The notes beneath the pieces were generated by a model, which saw only the letters and a list, made by a program, of their open reading frames with translations, was not told the origin of the DNA and searched no databases. Position numbers and translations under genes: made by a program. A stretch of DNA of 64,000 nt from assembly GCA_009691765.1 (NCBI GenBank), contig SIAO01000003.1, forward strand, positions 124,001 through 188,000, in the 5' to 3' direction. Shown in pieces: positions 32,142 to 41,613 of the stretch (positions are counted from its first letter, which is position 1; each line of letters opens with the position of its first letter). This DNA comes from Planctomycetota bacterium (GTDB taxonomy: Bacteria > Planctomycetota > GCA-002687715).

Positions 32142-33124
32142 GGAGCCTCGATGCTAAGCGGTCCGCGCAGGAACATTTGTTCAGCGTGTTGATGCCCGTT
32201 GTCTTTTTGTGCCGCACACCAACGCAGCCATGCTGCGTAGCTGTCTGTTGCCGTCGCAAGAGACCACTGCGACCCGAGGGCTTCGCGGAGCGCATCGCGT
32301 CCGTGGAGTGCGTTGGCTGCGCGGCCTTCGATGGCCAGCAAGCGACGCAGCACGCTGTTATCGGCGACGATGCGCACTTGCCCGTTCAGTTCAACGTGCC
32401 GCAGGAATTGCAAAAGCGCATGGGACTGCGCCATGAATAGGTGGGCGCGATTCGGATCGCTGCTGAGCCAAGCGTCGCGGGTGGGTTCGGCGCTGTCCAA
32501 GAGTTCCAGCAGCGTCAGCGCTGTCGGCGCAGCGGCGTCGCCACGCCACGAAGCCGCGTGATTCTCGAAGCGTTGTGGGAAGCGCGGTCTCGAATCCAGC
32601 GTGAAGCGTCCTTGGTGCCAAGGCGCGTCGGAACAAAGTTCGGCGAGACCTTCTTCAAGCCAAAAGCTCCGCCAGGTGTGCGGCTGCAATTGCGCCACGC
32701 TCAAATGCGTGGCTTCATGGAGGAACTCGCGATTCCCGGATTCAGCAGGCAAGAGCGCAGCACGCGCGGACTTCATGTATTGAGCCAACGCACGCGGCGC
32801 TTCGCGCTGCAGTGCAGCCCCGAACAGCAGAAAATACATTCCCTCGGGTTGTGATGGTGTCAGTTTGAACTCGAAGGCCAGCAGCTCACGCAGCGCCGTG
32901 ACTTGCCCCATACGCATGTGCAACAGACTTGTCGCAGTGCCCGCATGCGCAACGGCTGTGAGATGCTCTGAACGGACGCTGACGTTGCCAGCGCGCACAG
33001 ATTTTGGGAACAACGCGGTGATTTCTGCTGGCAGTTGCGGAAGTGGTTCGCTCTGTGCCTTCAAGGCAGAGGTCGGTAGCAGCACCAGCAACGTGAACAG
33101 ACTCAGCCAACGAGAGGCGCTCAT
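32138..33124 (-). CDS. Exported hypothetical protein with HExxH metallopeptidase-like motif
   Basis: A 328-residue protein. MSASRWLSLFTLLVLLPTSA followed by LKAQ is a signal peptide, which fixes the ATG at 33124. REFLHEATHLSVAQ carries H136-E137-x-x-H140, and FWLEEGLAELCSD follows about 20 residues later, giving the third glutamate expected of a gluzincin-type site. The layout resembles the DUF1570-type protein encoded 380 bases downstream, but overall similarity is low. It overlaps the small membrane protein gene by four bases and follows etfA by 41 bases, so it may be co-transcribed. Function unknown. Confidence 0.65.
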   Translation of the reverse strand: MSASRWLSLFTLLVLLPTSALKAQSEPLPQLPAEITALFPKSVRAGNVSVRSEHLTAVAHAGTATSLLHMRMGQVTALRELLAFEFKLTPSQPEGMYFLLFGAALQREAPRALAQYMKSARAALLPAESGNREFLHEATHLSVAQLQPHTWRSFWLEEGLAELCSDAPWHQGRFTLDSRPRFPQRFENHAASWRGDAAAPTALTLLELLDSAEPTRDAWLSSDPNRAHLFMAQSHALLQFLRHVELNGQVRIVADNSVLRRLLAIEGRAANALHGRDALREALGSQWSLATATDSYAAWLRWCAAQKDNGHQHAEQMFLRGPLSIEAP

Positions 33125-33165
33125 GCGTGCGATCGTACGCCGATGCATGAAGCGAGGAGAACCGT

Positions 33166-34146
33166 TCAACGCTGGGCGAGGGCTTGGCGCAAGGCGGCGG
33201 TGAGAGCTGGGAGCACTTCCGCCACGTCGCCCACAATGCCGTAGTCAGCGACTTTGAAAATCGGAGCTTCGGCGTCTTTATTGATGGCCACGATCACCTT
33301 GGAGGTGGTCATGCCCGCGAGATGTTGGATGGCTCCGGAAATGCCGCACGCGATGTAGAGCTTGGGTGCTACGACCTTGCCAGTTTGTCCGACCTGTTCG
33401 CTGTGCGGACGCCAGCCCAAGTCCACCACGGCTCGGGACGCACCCACTGCTGCACCGAGCACAGCCGCGAGGTCTTCGAGAGCCTTGAACCCTTCAGCGG
33501 ATCCGAGGCCACGTCCACCGCTGACCACGATGTCGGCTTCAGCGACATCTTTGGCGCCAGAACTGGCAGCAGCAATGGCAGTGACGACGGCGCTGAAATC
33601 CGTGGCTGCTGGCGTGTGATGAAGCGCGCTCACAGTGCCCGCCGTTGCGGGTCCGCTCCAAGCGTCGAAGGCCCCGGGCCGCAAGCTGAACACCGCAGGC
33701 TCGGCCATCGGGCGCGTGCTGAGCATGGCCTTGCCCGCGTAGACGGGGCGTTGCGCGTGCAGCGTGCCTGCGTGTGCGCTGAGTTGTGTGCAGTCAGCGA
33801 GGTACGCCGCATCGAGGCGTGCTGCTACGGCTGGGGCGAGATCACGTCCTTGTGTTGTGGCACTCACGAAGACGAAAGCGGCATCTACGCTGCGCAGCGC
33901 AGCCACCACGGCGTTGGCCGCCGCTTCTGTGGACCAACGTTCGATGCCTTGCATGGTTAGCACGCGGTCCGCGCCGCGCGGGCCTGCGTCCTCTGCCAAC
34001 GCTTCGGCACCAGGACCAAGCAACAGCGCCGTCACACCGCCACCGACGGCTGGCGCAAGGCGAGCCGCTTCACCCAACGCGGCGAGCGAGGCGTGCTTCA
34101 GCACTCCACCGCGATTCTCCAAGACCACTAAAATGCCGTGCGCCAT
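33166..34146 (-). CDS. etfA: Electron transfer flavoprotein subunit alpha
   Basis: A 326-residue FAD-binding subunit that collects electrons from acyl-CoA and other dehydrogenases. The N-terminal domain ([20 protein letters not shown]) is diverged. The C-terminal FAD domain is canonical: [60 protein letters not shown] and [26 protein letters not shown]. It is encoded nine bases after etfB, in the usual order. Confidence 0.96.
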   Translation of the reverse strand: MAHGILVVLENRGGVLKHASLAALGEAARLAPAVGGGVTALLLGPGAEALAEDAGPRGADRVLTMQGIERWSTEAAANAVVAALRSVDAAFVFVSATTQGRDLAPAVAARLDAAYLADCTQLSAHAGTLHAQRPVYAGKAMLSTRPMAEPAVFSLRPGAFDAWSGPATAGTVSALHHTPAATDFSAVVTAIAAASSGAKDVAEADIVVSGGRGLGSAEGFKALEDLAAVLGAAVGASRAVVDLGWRPHSEQVGQTGKVVAPKLYIACGISGAIQHLAGMTTSKVIVAINKDAEAPIFKVADYGIVGDVAEVLPALTAALRQALAQR

Positions 34147-34155
34147 GTTCGTTCC

Positions 34156-34896
34156 TCAGATCGCTTTCGCTTCATCACGCAACACGCGCACCAATTCCGC
34201 GACAGCCGCGGCGCCCGTTCCCACGATGCGTCCACTCTTGCGCGCTTGCGGCAGCTCGAGCTTGAGCGCTTCGAGCCGCGCTGGGAGCGCTGCAACCTTC
34301 AGCACATCCAAGGGTTTCTTTTTTGCGGCCATGATCTCTTTGAGGCCAGCGCGGCGTGGTTCGTTCACGCCTTTGTCGAGAGTGAACACTGCGGGCAAAG
34401 AGCCTTCGATAGTCTCCACGGCGCCTTCGATTTCGCGCTGCGCGGTGAAGCGGCCGTCCTGAATGTTCAAGTGCGAGACGCGGCTGATGACGGGCACTCC
34501 GAGCAAATGGGCGAGGAACGCGCCGGTGCCGCCCACATCGCCATCGACGGATTGTTTGCCGAGAAAGACGACATCAGGCTTGCCGCACTGTGCGGCGATG
34601 AGTGCTGCGATGGAATGGGGCCCGAGCGGGCTGTCGGTCTGCAGTTGCACAGCTTTGTCGGCACCCTTGGCGAGTGCTGCGCGCAGGTCTTTCTGGAAAT
34701 CCACCGGCCCAACATGCACGGCGCACACTTCTCCGCCCACGGCTTCGCGCAACTGCACAGCGGCCTCAAGGGCGTACTCGTCGTACGGGTTGATGATCCA
34801 CTGAGCGTTGGCGAGGTCGGGATTGCGCCCGTCAGCGGCCACCGCGATGCGAGTGGTGGTGTCGGGAACCCGAGCAAGACAGCAGACGATGTTCAT
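34156..34896 (-). CDS. etfB: Electron transfer flavoprotein subunit beta
   Basis: A 246-residue partner of EtfA, binding AMP. MNIVCCLARVPDTTTRIAVA, NPYDEYALEAAVQLREAVGG, ALAKGADKAVQL, PDVVFLGKQSVDGDVGGTGA and the C-terminal LKEIMAAKKKPLDV are typical. GGAG lies seven bases before the ATG. A promoter candidate with 17-base spacing lies upstream. Transfers electrons toward ETF-quinone oxidoreductase, which is not in this window. Confidence 0.96.
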   Translation of the reverse strand: MNIVCCLARVPDTTTRIAVAADGRNPDLANAQWIINPYDEYALEAAVQLREAVGGEVCAVHVGPVDFQKDLRAALAKGADKAVQLQTDSPLGPHSIAALIAAQCGKPDVVFLGKQSVDGDVGGTGAFLAHLLGVPVISRVSHLNIQDGRFTAQREIEGAVETIEGSLPAVFTLDKGVNEPRRAGLKEIMAAKKKPLDVLKVAALPARLEALKLELPQARKSGRIVGTGAAAVAELVRVLRDEAKAI

Positions 34897-34958
34897 GCAG
34901 ACACTCCGGCGATCCTGCAGGAAACTGCGTGTTTCCGAGGTCGGTTTTCACGAGCGGC

Positions 34959-34987
34959 ACGCTACGAAGCACGCCCGCACGGGGCAA
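34959..34987 (-). promoter_or_regulatory. Candidate promoter of etfBA
   Basis: On the minus strand, TTGCCC (34987-34982) and TAGCGT (34964-34959) are 17 bases apart, giving a leader of about 55 bases before etfB. The -10 word resembles TAGCAT seen upstream of rpmH and the tRNA-tuf operon. It lies in the 95-base gap after the HD-GYP gene. Confidence 0.4.
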
Positions 34988-34991
34988 GCTC

Positions 34992-36035
34992 CTAAGCCTC
35001 AGGGACCGCGCGTTCCAAGGCCCCAAAGAACTCGCCGAGCAGCGCCGGATCAAAGGTCTTGCCGCGTTCCTCGCGCATGATTTGCAGCGCTTCAGGAATA
35101 GGGATCGGGTTGCGGTAGGGGCGAGCTGATGTGAGCGAATCGAAGTAGTCAGCGATGCACAAGATGCGCGCCATCACGGGGATTTCTTCACCGGCGAGCT
35201 TGTCGGGATAGCCAGTACCGTCCCAGCGTTCGTGGTGATGCCGCACTGGCAACGCAAGCGTGCGCATGAAACTGATGGGTTTCACGATGTACTCACCGAT
35301 TTCCGGGTGACGCTTGACCGCGGTGAACTCTGCGGCGTCCAGCTTGCCGGGCTTGTTCAAAATCATGTCGTCGATGCCGATCTTGCCCACATCGTGGACC
35401 AGACCGCCCATGCGTACGAGGCGTTGGCCATTGTCGTCGAAACCGATGGCGGCAGCCAGCATCTTGGCGTAGTTGCCTGTGCGCCGACCATGCCCAATGT
35501 TGAAACGGTCTCGCTCTTCAACCGCGCGTGCGAGAGACAATGTGGTTTCCAGAGTGGCCTGATCTTCGAATTGCTTCTGCTGCTTCAGCACTTGATACAG
35601 CTGTGCTTGCGCTGCGAGGAGCTTCTTCTCTTCTGCGCGCTTCACGGTGATACCGATGCGCTCGAAGTTCAGCGGCTTGGTGAAGAAATCGCAAGCGCCA
35701 CCGCGCAGTGCTTGAATGGCGTGATCCAACTCGAGCGAGCCGGTGATCATGAACACTTCGGTCTCGGGCGAGCGCGCTTTGATCCAGTGGAGCAATTCGA
35801 GCCCAGTCATGCCGGCCATGGAAATGTCGGTGAACACCAGGTCCACCACGTTGCTCTCGAGCAGCTCTGCAGCGGCCGTGGCATCTGCAGCCAAGAGGAC
35901 GCTGTAGCCATTGATCTCGAAGTAAGCGGCGAGGCTTTCGCGCACAGAAGGCTCGTCGTCCACCACCAAGATGGTGCTGATGCTCACACCTTCGCGGGGC
36001 AGTTCATCGGGTTCAAATGAAAACGGGGTGGTCAT
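34992..36035 (-). CDS. Response regulator with HD-GYP phosphodiesterase domain
   Basis: A 347-residue two-domain protein. The receiver domain (about 20-140) has STILVVDDEPSVRESLAAYF, the phosphoacceptor in DLVFTDISMAGMTGLELL, and the conserved Lys in CDFFTKPLNFERI. A coiled linker (EEKKLLAAQAQLYQVLKQQK) leads to the HD-GYP domain with GLVHDVGKIGIDDMILNKPG near residue 212 and HHHERWDGTGYPDKLAG near 273. All metal-ligand motifs are present, suggesting cyclic-di-GMP hydrolysis controlled by phosphorylation. The ATG overlaps the lptB stop by four bases. No histidine kinase gene is near. Confidence 0.94.
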   Translation of the reverse strand: MTTPFSFEPDELPREGVSISTILVVDDEPSVRESLAAYFEINGYSVLLAADATAAAELLESNVVDLVFTDISMAGMTGLELLHWIKARSPETEVFMITGSLELDHAIQALRGGACDFFTKPLNFERIGITVKRAEEKKLLAAQAQLYQVLKQQKQFEDQATLETTLSLARAVEERDRFNIGHGRRTGNYAKMLAAAIGFDDNGQRLVRMGGLVHDVGKIGIDDMILNKPGKLDAAEFTAVKRHPEIGEYIVKPISFMRTLALPVRHHHERWDGTGYPDKLAGEEIPVMARILCIADYFDSLTSARPYRNPIPIPEALQIMREERGKTFDPALLGEFFGALERAVPEA

Positions 36036-36799
36036 GTAAGCGGAGGCATCGTAGCCGACGCGCCGCCGAGGCCTTCCATGCGGAAGCGCTCGCCGAGATA
36101 GGCGCGACGTACGGCTGGATCGCTCACCAAGGCCGCTGCGCTGCCTTGGCGGAACACGCTGCCATCGACGAGGATGTAGGCCCGATCGGTGATGCTGAGA
36201 GTCTCGCGCACATTGTGATCTGTGAGCAGGATGGCGAGGCCCTTGCTACGCAAATCCGCGAGGATGCTTTGCAGTTCTTCAACGGTGCGCGGATCGATGT
36301 TGGCGAAGGGTTCATCGAGCAGCAGCAGTGTCGGATCGCGAGCGAGCACGCGTGCAATTTCCAAACGGCGCTGTTCTCCGCCTGAGAGCGAAGCCGCTTT
36401 TTGGCGCCGCCGCTCCACGAGATTCATGCGCTCCAGCAAATCCAACGCTCGTTGCTGTCGTGCAGCAGCGCTGATGCTGTCGATCCACTCGAGCACGGCG
36501 ATGAGATTCTCCTCCACAGTCATGGAGCGGAATACGCTCGGCTCTTGAGCGAGGTAGCCCATGCCAAGACGCGCACGCTTCCAGACGGGCGTGTGCGTGA
36601 CATCGGAGCCACCGAAGGTGATGCGTCCGCTGTCGGGGCGCACAAGACCTGTGATGCAGCGAAACGTAGTGGTCTTGCCCGCGCCATTGGGCCCTAGGAG
36701 CCCGACGATTTCGCCAGCGTTCACCGTGAGCGCTACATCCGCGACCACGCGGCGTGTGGCATAGGACTTGCTCAGACTCTCAGCTACTAGGGTGGCCAT
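36032..36799 (-). CDS. lptB: LPS export ABC transporter ATP-binding protein LptB
   Basis: A 255-residue ATPase powering lipopolysaccharide transport from the inner to the outer membrane with LptFG and LptC. Walker A GLLGPNGAGKTTTFRCITGL, the LptB-typical IGMGYLAQEPSVFRSMTVEE-NL (here RARLGMGYLAQEPSVF), signature ASLSGGEQRRLEIARVLARD, Walker B LLLLDEPFANIDP, and TDHNVRETLSITDRAYIL. It lies one base after lepB and overlaps the HD-GYP gene. Presence implies an LPS-type outer membrane. Confidence 0.95.
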   Translation of the reverse strand: MATLVAESLSKSYATRRVVADVALTVNAGEIVGLLGPNGAGKTTTFRCITGLVRPDSGRITFGGSDVTHTPVWKRARLGMGYLAQEPSVFRSMTVEENLIAVLEWIDSISAAARQQRALDLLERMNLVERRRQKAASLSGGEQRRLEIARVLARDPTLLLLDEPFANIDPRTVEELQSILADLRSKGLAILLTDHNVRETLSITDRAYILVDGSVFRQGSAAALVSDPAVRRAYLGERFRMEGLGGASATMPPLT

Positions 36800-36800
36800 A

Positions 36801-38414
36801 TCAGCGGATCACGCGGAACGCTTTCAGATTGAGAATGGAATCGAAGATGGTGTTGCCTGCGGGCAAGAAGATGAAGCCTGCTCGTCCGAGGATGAACTCG
36901 CGCGGAACATAGTGCATCAGCACGGAGCGCGCTCTGAAGGCGTGCGGCGCGTGCGCCGTGAGCATGTCGAGGGTGCGCGTGTCCATGGCGCGGTGCGCGA
37001 GTTGATCGTCTTGCGGGTTGGCGAGGCAGGTGCCGTGCAAAGCGAGCAAAGAGACGCCGTCTTTGTTGGGGAAGCGCGTCAGATCGAGAATGTCGTAGCT
37101 TGTGCTTTCGAGTTGCAAGTGATTGCCTGCGATGTCCATGAATTGATGGAGCCGCGCAGCGCCTTCCGCGTCGGCGGGATTCAGCCAAGGATTGTTGTCT
37201 TGGCGAGGTGCGTCGAACTCATCCGATACGGCTTCGAGGTCGCCGAGCAAGATGCGGCCATCCTCGCGCATGCGGATGCCGACCATGCGGAACGCGCGAG
37301 CGTCCAGCGAATTGGCGGAGTTATCGCCCAAGAGGAGATAGTGCCCTTCGGGTACGTGAAAGGTGTCGCCGGTGCCATCGAACAGTGTGGTGTAGATGTC
37401 GCGTTCGAGAGCTAGCCGCGAGAACGCGGCGCTTCCCGAGGTGAGTCCGAAGGCCACGCGGCTTTCGCCGCCGGCCAGCGGGATGACAGACTGCTCATAT
37501 TCATCGCAGCAGATTTCGGTGCCATCTATGAGAACGCGGATGCGGTCGTCGACATTCTCGAAACTGATGCGCACGGACTTGCCGTGCTGAAGGCGTGCGG
37601 CGGTGAGATCCGCGCAATCAATGGCGCGAGCGCCGTGGAGCAAGCGCGAAGGAACCGCTGCACCTTGCACGGCGAGCTCGAGGCGGATGGGCGTTGTCAC
37701 TTGCGTGCCATCAGTGATGCGCAGGATGACCGAACCAGCTCCGGCAGCAGGTGTCACGTCAACGCTGAAGCGCACGTCGCCCACAGGCAAGCGGATGGTC
37801 TCGTCGGCGCGACCGCGGCGTGTGGAAGCTAGTGCGTCGTGGCGCTCTGGAGTGACGGGCGCGCTCAAACCCACCAGCAATTCCGTTGGGCCTGCGTCCA
37901 ACTGCAACTGTCCGCCGCTTGTCAGCGTGGCTCCTGCGGCCGGGCGCTGCCATGTGTTCCAAATGCGACCGCCCCGAAAATCGGTCCACGCTTCGGTTGG
38001 GATTACTGGATTCGCATCAAAGATGGCCGCTTGCACGCCAAGGCTCTTGCGCGTGATGTGGAAAGGCCCCTCGGGTTTCGCAGCGACGAAGATGTCGCCA
38101 TGTGCGATCTTCAGCGTCTCGCCAGGCATGCCCATGAGGCGCTTCACGTAGTTCACGCGCTGCGAGAGCGGATACATGAACACTTGCACTTCGAAGCGTT
38201 CCGGATTGCCAAGCAACGCAGCAGCTTTATCTACGATGATGCGGTCGCCGCCTGGATTGCGCCCGATGATGGTTGGCTCCATCGATTCCGTGGGCACTTG
38301 GAAGGCTTCAAAGGCGAACTGCTTGATCAGCAGCGCCATCACCACAGCCACAGTGAAGGCTTCGATATTGGTGCGCCAGAAGCCGCGCTTGCCCACAGTG
38401 CTCGTAACGCTCAT
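36801..38414 (-). CDS. lepB: Signal peptidase I, long form with internal insertion
   Basis: A 537-residue membrane protease that cleaves Sec signal peptides; typical enzymes have 200-320 residues. N-terminal membrane segment (IEAFTVAVVMALLIKQFAFE), catalytic Ser44 in QVPTESMEPTIIG, catalytic Lys91 in VNYVKRLMGMPGE, and the GDNSANSLDARAF box near residue 361. Between the Lys box and the GDNS box lies an insert of about 250 residues containing a concanavalin-like stretch (VRISFENVDDRIRVLIDGTE; YTTLFDGTGDTFHVPEGHYL). A C-terminal membrane segment is suggested by GRAGFIFLPAGNTIFDSIL. It is encoded 21 bases after lepA, a conserved lepA-lepB pairing. Confidence 0.93.
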   Translation of the reverse strand: MSVTSTVGKRGFWRTNIEAFTVAVVMALLIKQFAFEAFQVPTESMEPTIIGRNPGGDRIIVDKAAALLGNPERFEVQVFMYPLSQRVNYVKRLMGMPGETLKIAHGDIFVAAKPEGPFHITRKSLGVQAAIFDANPVIPTEAWTDFRGGRIWNTWQRPAAGATLTSGGQLQLDAGPTELLVGLSAPVTPERHDALASTRRGRADETIRLPVGDVRFSVDVTPAAGAGSVILRITDGTQVTTPIRLELAVQGAAVPSRLLHGARAIDCADLTAARLQHGKSVRISFENVDDRIRVLIDGTEICCDEYEQSVIPLAGGESRVAFGLTSGSAAFSRLALERDIYTTLFDGTGDTFHVPEGHYLLLGDNSANSLDARAFRMVGIRMREDGRILLGDLEAVSDEFDAPRQDNNPWLNPADAEGAARLHQFMDIAGNHLQLESTSYDILDLTRFPNKDGVSLLALHGTCLANPQDDQLAHRAMDTRTLDMLTAHAPHAFRARSVLMHYVPREFILGRAGFIFLPAGNTIFDSILNLKAFRVIR

Positions 38415-38435
38415 GCGGGCGCGATGGTAACCGGA

Positions 38436-40247
38436 TCAGTCACGATCGATCTTCAGTGCCGCAAAGAAGGCGCCTTGCGGGATCTCGACGTTGCCGACCG
38501 ATCTCATGCGCCGCTTTCCGGCCTTCTGTTTCTCGAGCAGTTTGCGTTTGCGCGAGATGTCGCCGCCGTAGCACTTGGCCGTCACGTCTTTGCGCATGGC
38601 CTTGATGTTCTCGCGGGCGATAACGCGCGCTCCGATGGCGGCCTGCAGCGCAACTTCGAAGAGGTGACGTGGAATCTCGCCGCGCAACTTCTCGATGAGG
38701 CGCCGTCCGAAACGCTCGGCTTCGTCGCTATGGATGATGGCTGAGAGCGCGTCCACTTCAGTTCCAGCCACGAGAATGCGCAGCTTCACCAACGGCGCCG
38801 CTTTGTATCCGAGAATTTCGTAGTCCATCGTGCCGTAGCCACGCGTGATGGACTTCAGCTTGTCATAGAAATCGAAGATGATGGTCGAGAGTGCGATTTC
38901 GAAAGTGAGCATCACGCGTTCCGGCGAGAGGTATTCGGTGCGCTTGTACTCCGCGTGGCGATCGACGCATAAAGACATGACTTGTCCGAGGTGTTCGGTA
39001 GGCGTGATGATGCTCAAGCGCACCATGGGTTCGCGAATCTCGTCGATCACGCCTTCGTCGGGCAGTTTCGCAGGCGAGTCGATGAGCTTGACCTCGCCGC
39101 TGCGCAGTAGGACTTCGTAGCTCACGTTGGGCGCGGTCTGCACGATGTCGATGCCGCTTTCCCGCTCGAGGCGTTCTTGCACGATCTCCATGTGCAACAG
39201 ACCAAGGAAGCCACAACGGAATCCGAACCCGAGGGCTTCCGACGTTTCTGGTTCCCATGTGAAGCTGCAATCGTTCAAGTGCAGCTTGCCAAGCGCCTTG
39301 CGCAAGTTGTCGTAGTCGTTCGGCGCGGAAGGGTAGACCCCGCAGAACACCACGGCTTTGGGGCGCTTGTAGCCGGGAAGAGCAACGACGCTGCTGCCTT
39401 GACCGGTCACCGTGTCGCCGACACTCACATCGCTCAGCAACTTGATGTTGCAAATGAGGTAGCCGGTTTCGCCTGTGCGCAGTTCGCCTATGGGTTCCAT
39501 GTTGGGGCGGAAGATGCCGGTCTCGATCACTTCGTAACGCCCACCAGTGCCGATCATCTGTACGCGGTCGCGGGGCTTCACGCTGCCATCCATGACGCGG
39601 ATGTAAATCACCACGCCGCGATAGTCGTCGAAGGCGGCATCGAAAATCAGCGCGCGCAGCGGAGCGTTGGGGTCGCCTGTCGGAGCAGGTACGCGCCGGA
39701 TGATGGCCGCCAAGAGTTCATCGATGCCGATGCCGGCTTTCGCGCTCACATGCAAGGCCTCATCGGTCGGCAGGCCCAGAACATGCTCCACTTCCATGGC
39801 CACTTCTTCCGGCCGCGCTGTGGGCAAGTCAATTTTGTTCAGCACCGGAATGATGGTGAGGTCGTGCTCCAAGGCGAGGAATGTGTTGGCGACCGTTTGA
39901 GCGCCGATGCCTTGAGCGGCGTCCACCACCAAGAGCGCGCCTTCACAAGCCGCGAGACTACGGCTGACTTCATAGGAAAAGTCCACATGTCCGGGCGTGT
40001 CGACTAAGTTGAGTTGATAGGTCGTGCCTTCGAAGTCATAGGACATGCGCACTGCTCGAGCCTTGATGGTGATCCCGCGCTCGCGCTCGATGTCCATGTC
40101 ATCGAGAATCTGATCGTGGCGAAACTCGCGTGTTCCGAGTGTCTGCGTGCGAAGCAGCAGCTTGTCCGCCAGCGTGCTCTTACCGTGATCCACGTGGGCA
40201 ATGATGGAGAAGTTGCGGATCTGGGATTGTGGCGTCGGATCGCTCAT
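38436..40247 (-). CDS. lepA: Elongation factor 4 (LepA)
   Basis: A 603-residue ribosome-dependent translational GTPase. Motifs: NFSIIAHVDHGKSTLADKLL (G1), ERERGITIKARAVRM (G2), NLVDTPGHVDFSYEVSRSL (G3), PVLNKIDLPTARPE (G4), and the LepA-specific C-terminal region (AIGARVIARENIKAMRKDVT; AKCYGGDISRKRKLLEKQKA). Length is typical (about 600). It overlaps rdgB by four bases upstream and is followed closely by lepB. Confidence 0.98.
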   Translation of the reverse strand: MSDPTPQSQIRNFSIIAHVDHGKSTLADKLLLRTQTLGTREFRHDQILDDMDIERERGITIKARAVRMSYDFEGTTYQLNLVDTPGHVDFSYEVSRSLAACEGALLVVDAAQGIGAQTVANTFLALEHDLTIIPVLNKIDLPTARPEEVAMEVEHVLGLPTDEALHVSAKAGIGIDELLAAIIRRVPAPTGDPNAPLRALIFDAAFDDYRGVVIYIRVMDGSVKPRDRVQMIGTGGRYEVIETGIFRPNMEPIGELRTGETGYLICNIKLLSDVSVGDTVTGQGSSVVALPGYKRPKAVVFCGVYPSAPNDYDNLRKALGKLHLNDCSFTWEPETSEALGFGFRCGFLGLLHMEIVQERLERESGIDIVQTAPNVSYEVLLRSGEVKLIDSPAKLPDEGVIDEIREPMVRLSIITPTEHLGQVMSLCVDRHAEYKRTEYLSPERVMLTFEIALSTIIFDFYDKLKSITRGYGTMDYEILGYKAAPLVKLRILVAGTEVDALSAIIHSDEAERFGRRLIEKLRGEIPRHLFEVALQAAIGARVIARENIKAMRKDVTAKCYGGDISRKRKLLEKQKAGKRRMRSVGNVEIPQGAFFAALKIDRD

Positions 40248-40858
40248 GACATCTCGAGGAGGGGCAGCACCTCCGGAAGGTTTGCGAGCAGTCGTCGCAG
40301 CGCCTCACCCCGGTGGCTGATCCCGTGCTTTTGTGCCGGCGGGATCTCGGCAAAGGTTTTACCGAGGTTTGGGAGGAAAAAGAGGGGGTCGTAGCCAAAC
40401 CCTGTATTTCCCTGTGGATTTCTCAAGATTTCTCCGCGACAGCGGCCTTCCGCCGTGAGTAGCACCCGTCCCGGCAACGCGAGCACGATGACCGCGTGGT
40501 ACGCGGCTGTGCGTTTCCCTTCGGGCACGCCGTCCAGGGACCGCAGCAACTTTGCGTTATTGCTGGCATCTGTGGCCGCCGGACCACTCCACCGTGCTGA
40601 GATCACGCCGGGCGCGCCACCGAGTGCATCGACGCACAAGCCTGAATCATCGGCCAAGGCTGCCATGCCGCTGTGCTGCGCATAGTGGAGTGCCTTCTGC
40701 GTGGCGTTTGCGAGGAACGTGTCGCCCGTCTCTGGCGCTTCCGGCGGGCGCACTGGTAGAGCATTGAGAGTGACGAGATCCACGGGCAACCCCGCGAGGA
40801 TCTCGCGCAGCTCTTGGAGCTTGGCGTGATTACCACTGCCAAGGAGCAAGCGCTTCAC
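40244..40858 (-). CDS. rdgB: Non-canonical purine NTP pyrophosphatase (RdgB/HAM1)
   Basis: A 204-residue XTP/dITP diphosphatase that removes deaminated purine nucleotides. Motifs: LLGSGNHAKLQELREILAG, ALADDSGLCVDALGGAPGVI-SARW, CRGEILRNPQGNTGFGYDPL and the C-terminal ISHRGEALRRL. The start is GTG at 40858 inside the rph stop (GTGA); its own stop overlaps the lepA start. The rph-rdgB order is conserved in many bacteria. Confidence 0.96.
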   Translation of the reverse strand: MKRLLLGSGNHAKLQELREILAGLPVDLVTLNALPVRPPEAPETGDTFLANATQKALHYAQHSGMAALADDSGLCVDALGGAPGVISARWSGPAATDASNNAKLLRSLDGVPEGKRTAAYHAVIVLALPGRVLLTAEGRCRGEILRNPQGNTGFGYDPLFFLPNLGKTFAEIPPAQKHGISHRGEALRRLLANLPEVLPLLEMS

Positions 40859-41571
40859 GCAAGCACGCTGCGGCGTTGAGCGTGAATGGAGGTGATGCCG
40901 CTCTGCGCAAGCAAGAGCGCTGCATCGAAGAGTTCACGGCTGAGCGTGCCGCGCTCGGCGGTTCCTTGAATATCCACGACACGCCCCTCGCTGGTGAGCG
41001 CCACATTCAAGTCTGCGTCGGCAGCTTGGTCTTCTGTGGCGCAAGGATCCAGCAGCAGCAGCTCGCCGCTGCACACCACCGACACGGCTGCCACTGGGTT
41101 GAGCAGCGGTGTTGTCTTGAGGCCCCCGGTTCTCAGAAGCTGACGCACGGCCAATTCCAGCGCCACCCACGCACCGTTGATGGCTGCAGTGCGCGTGCCG
41201 CCGTCGGCTTCGATGACGTCGCAGTCAATGGTGATGCTGAAGCCTGGCATGGCGCCAAGATCGACGCCTGCGCGCAGCACGCGGCCGATCAGGCGTTGGA
41301 TTTCGACGCTGCGCCCATCGGTCTGCACGCTCTTCCTGCCATCGCGCATTTTGCGTTTGCCTGTAGAGGCGGGCAGCATGGAGTACTCGGCGCTGAGCCA
41401 GCCGCGCCCTGATTTGTCCAGCCACTTTGGCAAATCGGTATCGACGCTGGCGGTGCAGATCACGCGCGTGCGTCCGGCTTCTACAAGGCAACTGCCCGCG
41501 GCGCAGGGGATGAAGCCAGGCGTGAAGCGCAAGGGGCGTAGTTCATCGGATTGTCTGCCGTCGGTGCGCAT
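40855..41571 (-). CDS. rph: Ribonuclease PH
   Basis: A 238-residue phosphorolytic 3'-5' exoribonuclease trimming tRNA precursors. MRTDGRQSDELRPLRFTPGF, RTRVICTASVDTDLPKWLDK, GWLSAEYSMLPASTGKR, DGRSVEIQRLIGRVLRAGVD, IDCDVIEADGGTRTAAINGA, and CATEDQAADADLNVALTSEG match the family. The ATG at 41571 has GAGGA about nine bases upstream and aligns with the usual N-terminus, so the longer frame to 41607 is rejected. It follows the MsbA-like gene by 42 bases. Confidence 0.96.
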   Translation of the reverse strand: MRTDGRQSDELRPLRFTPGFIPCAAGSCLVEAGRTRVICTASVDTDLPKWLDKSGRGWLSAEYSMLPASTGKRKMRDGRKSVQTDGRSVEIQRLIGRVLRAGVDLGAMPGFSITIDCDVIEADGGTRTAAINGAWVALELAVRQLLRTGGLKTTPLLNPVAAVSVVCSGELLLLDPCATEDQAADADLNVALTSEGRVVDIQGTAERGTLSRELFDAALLLAQSGITSIHAQRRSVLA

Positions 41572-41613
41572 GGTGGGAGTTCCTCGTAGTGGCGCGCACC
41601 ATAGCAACGCTGC

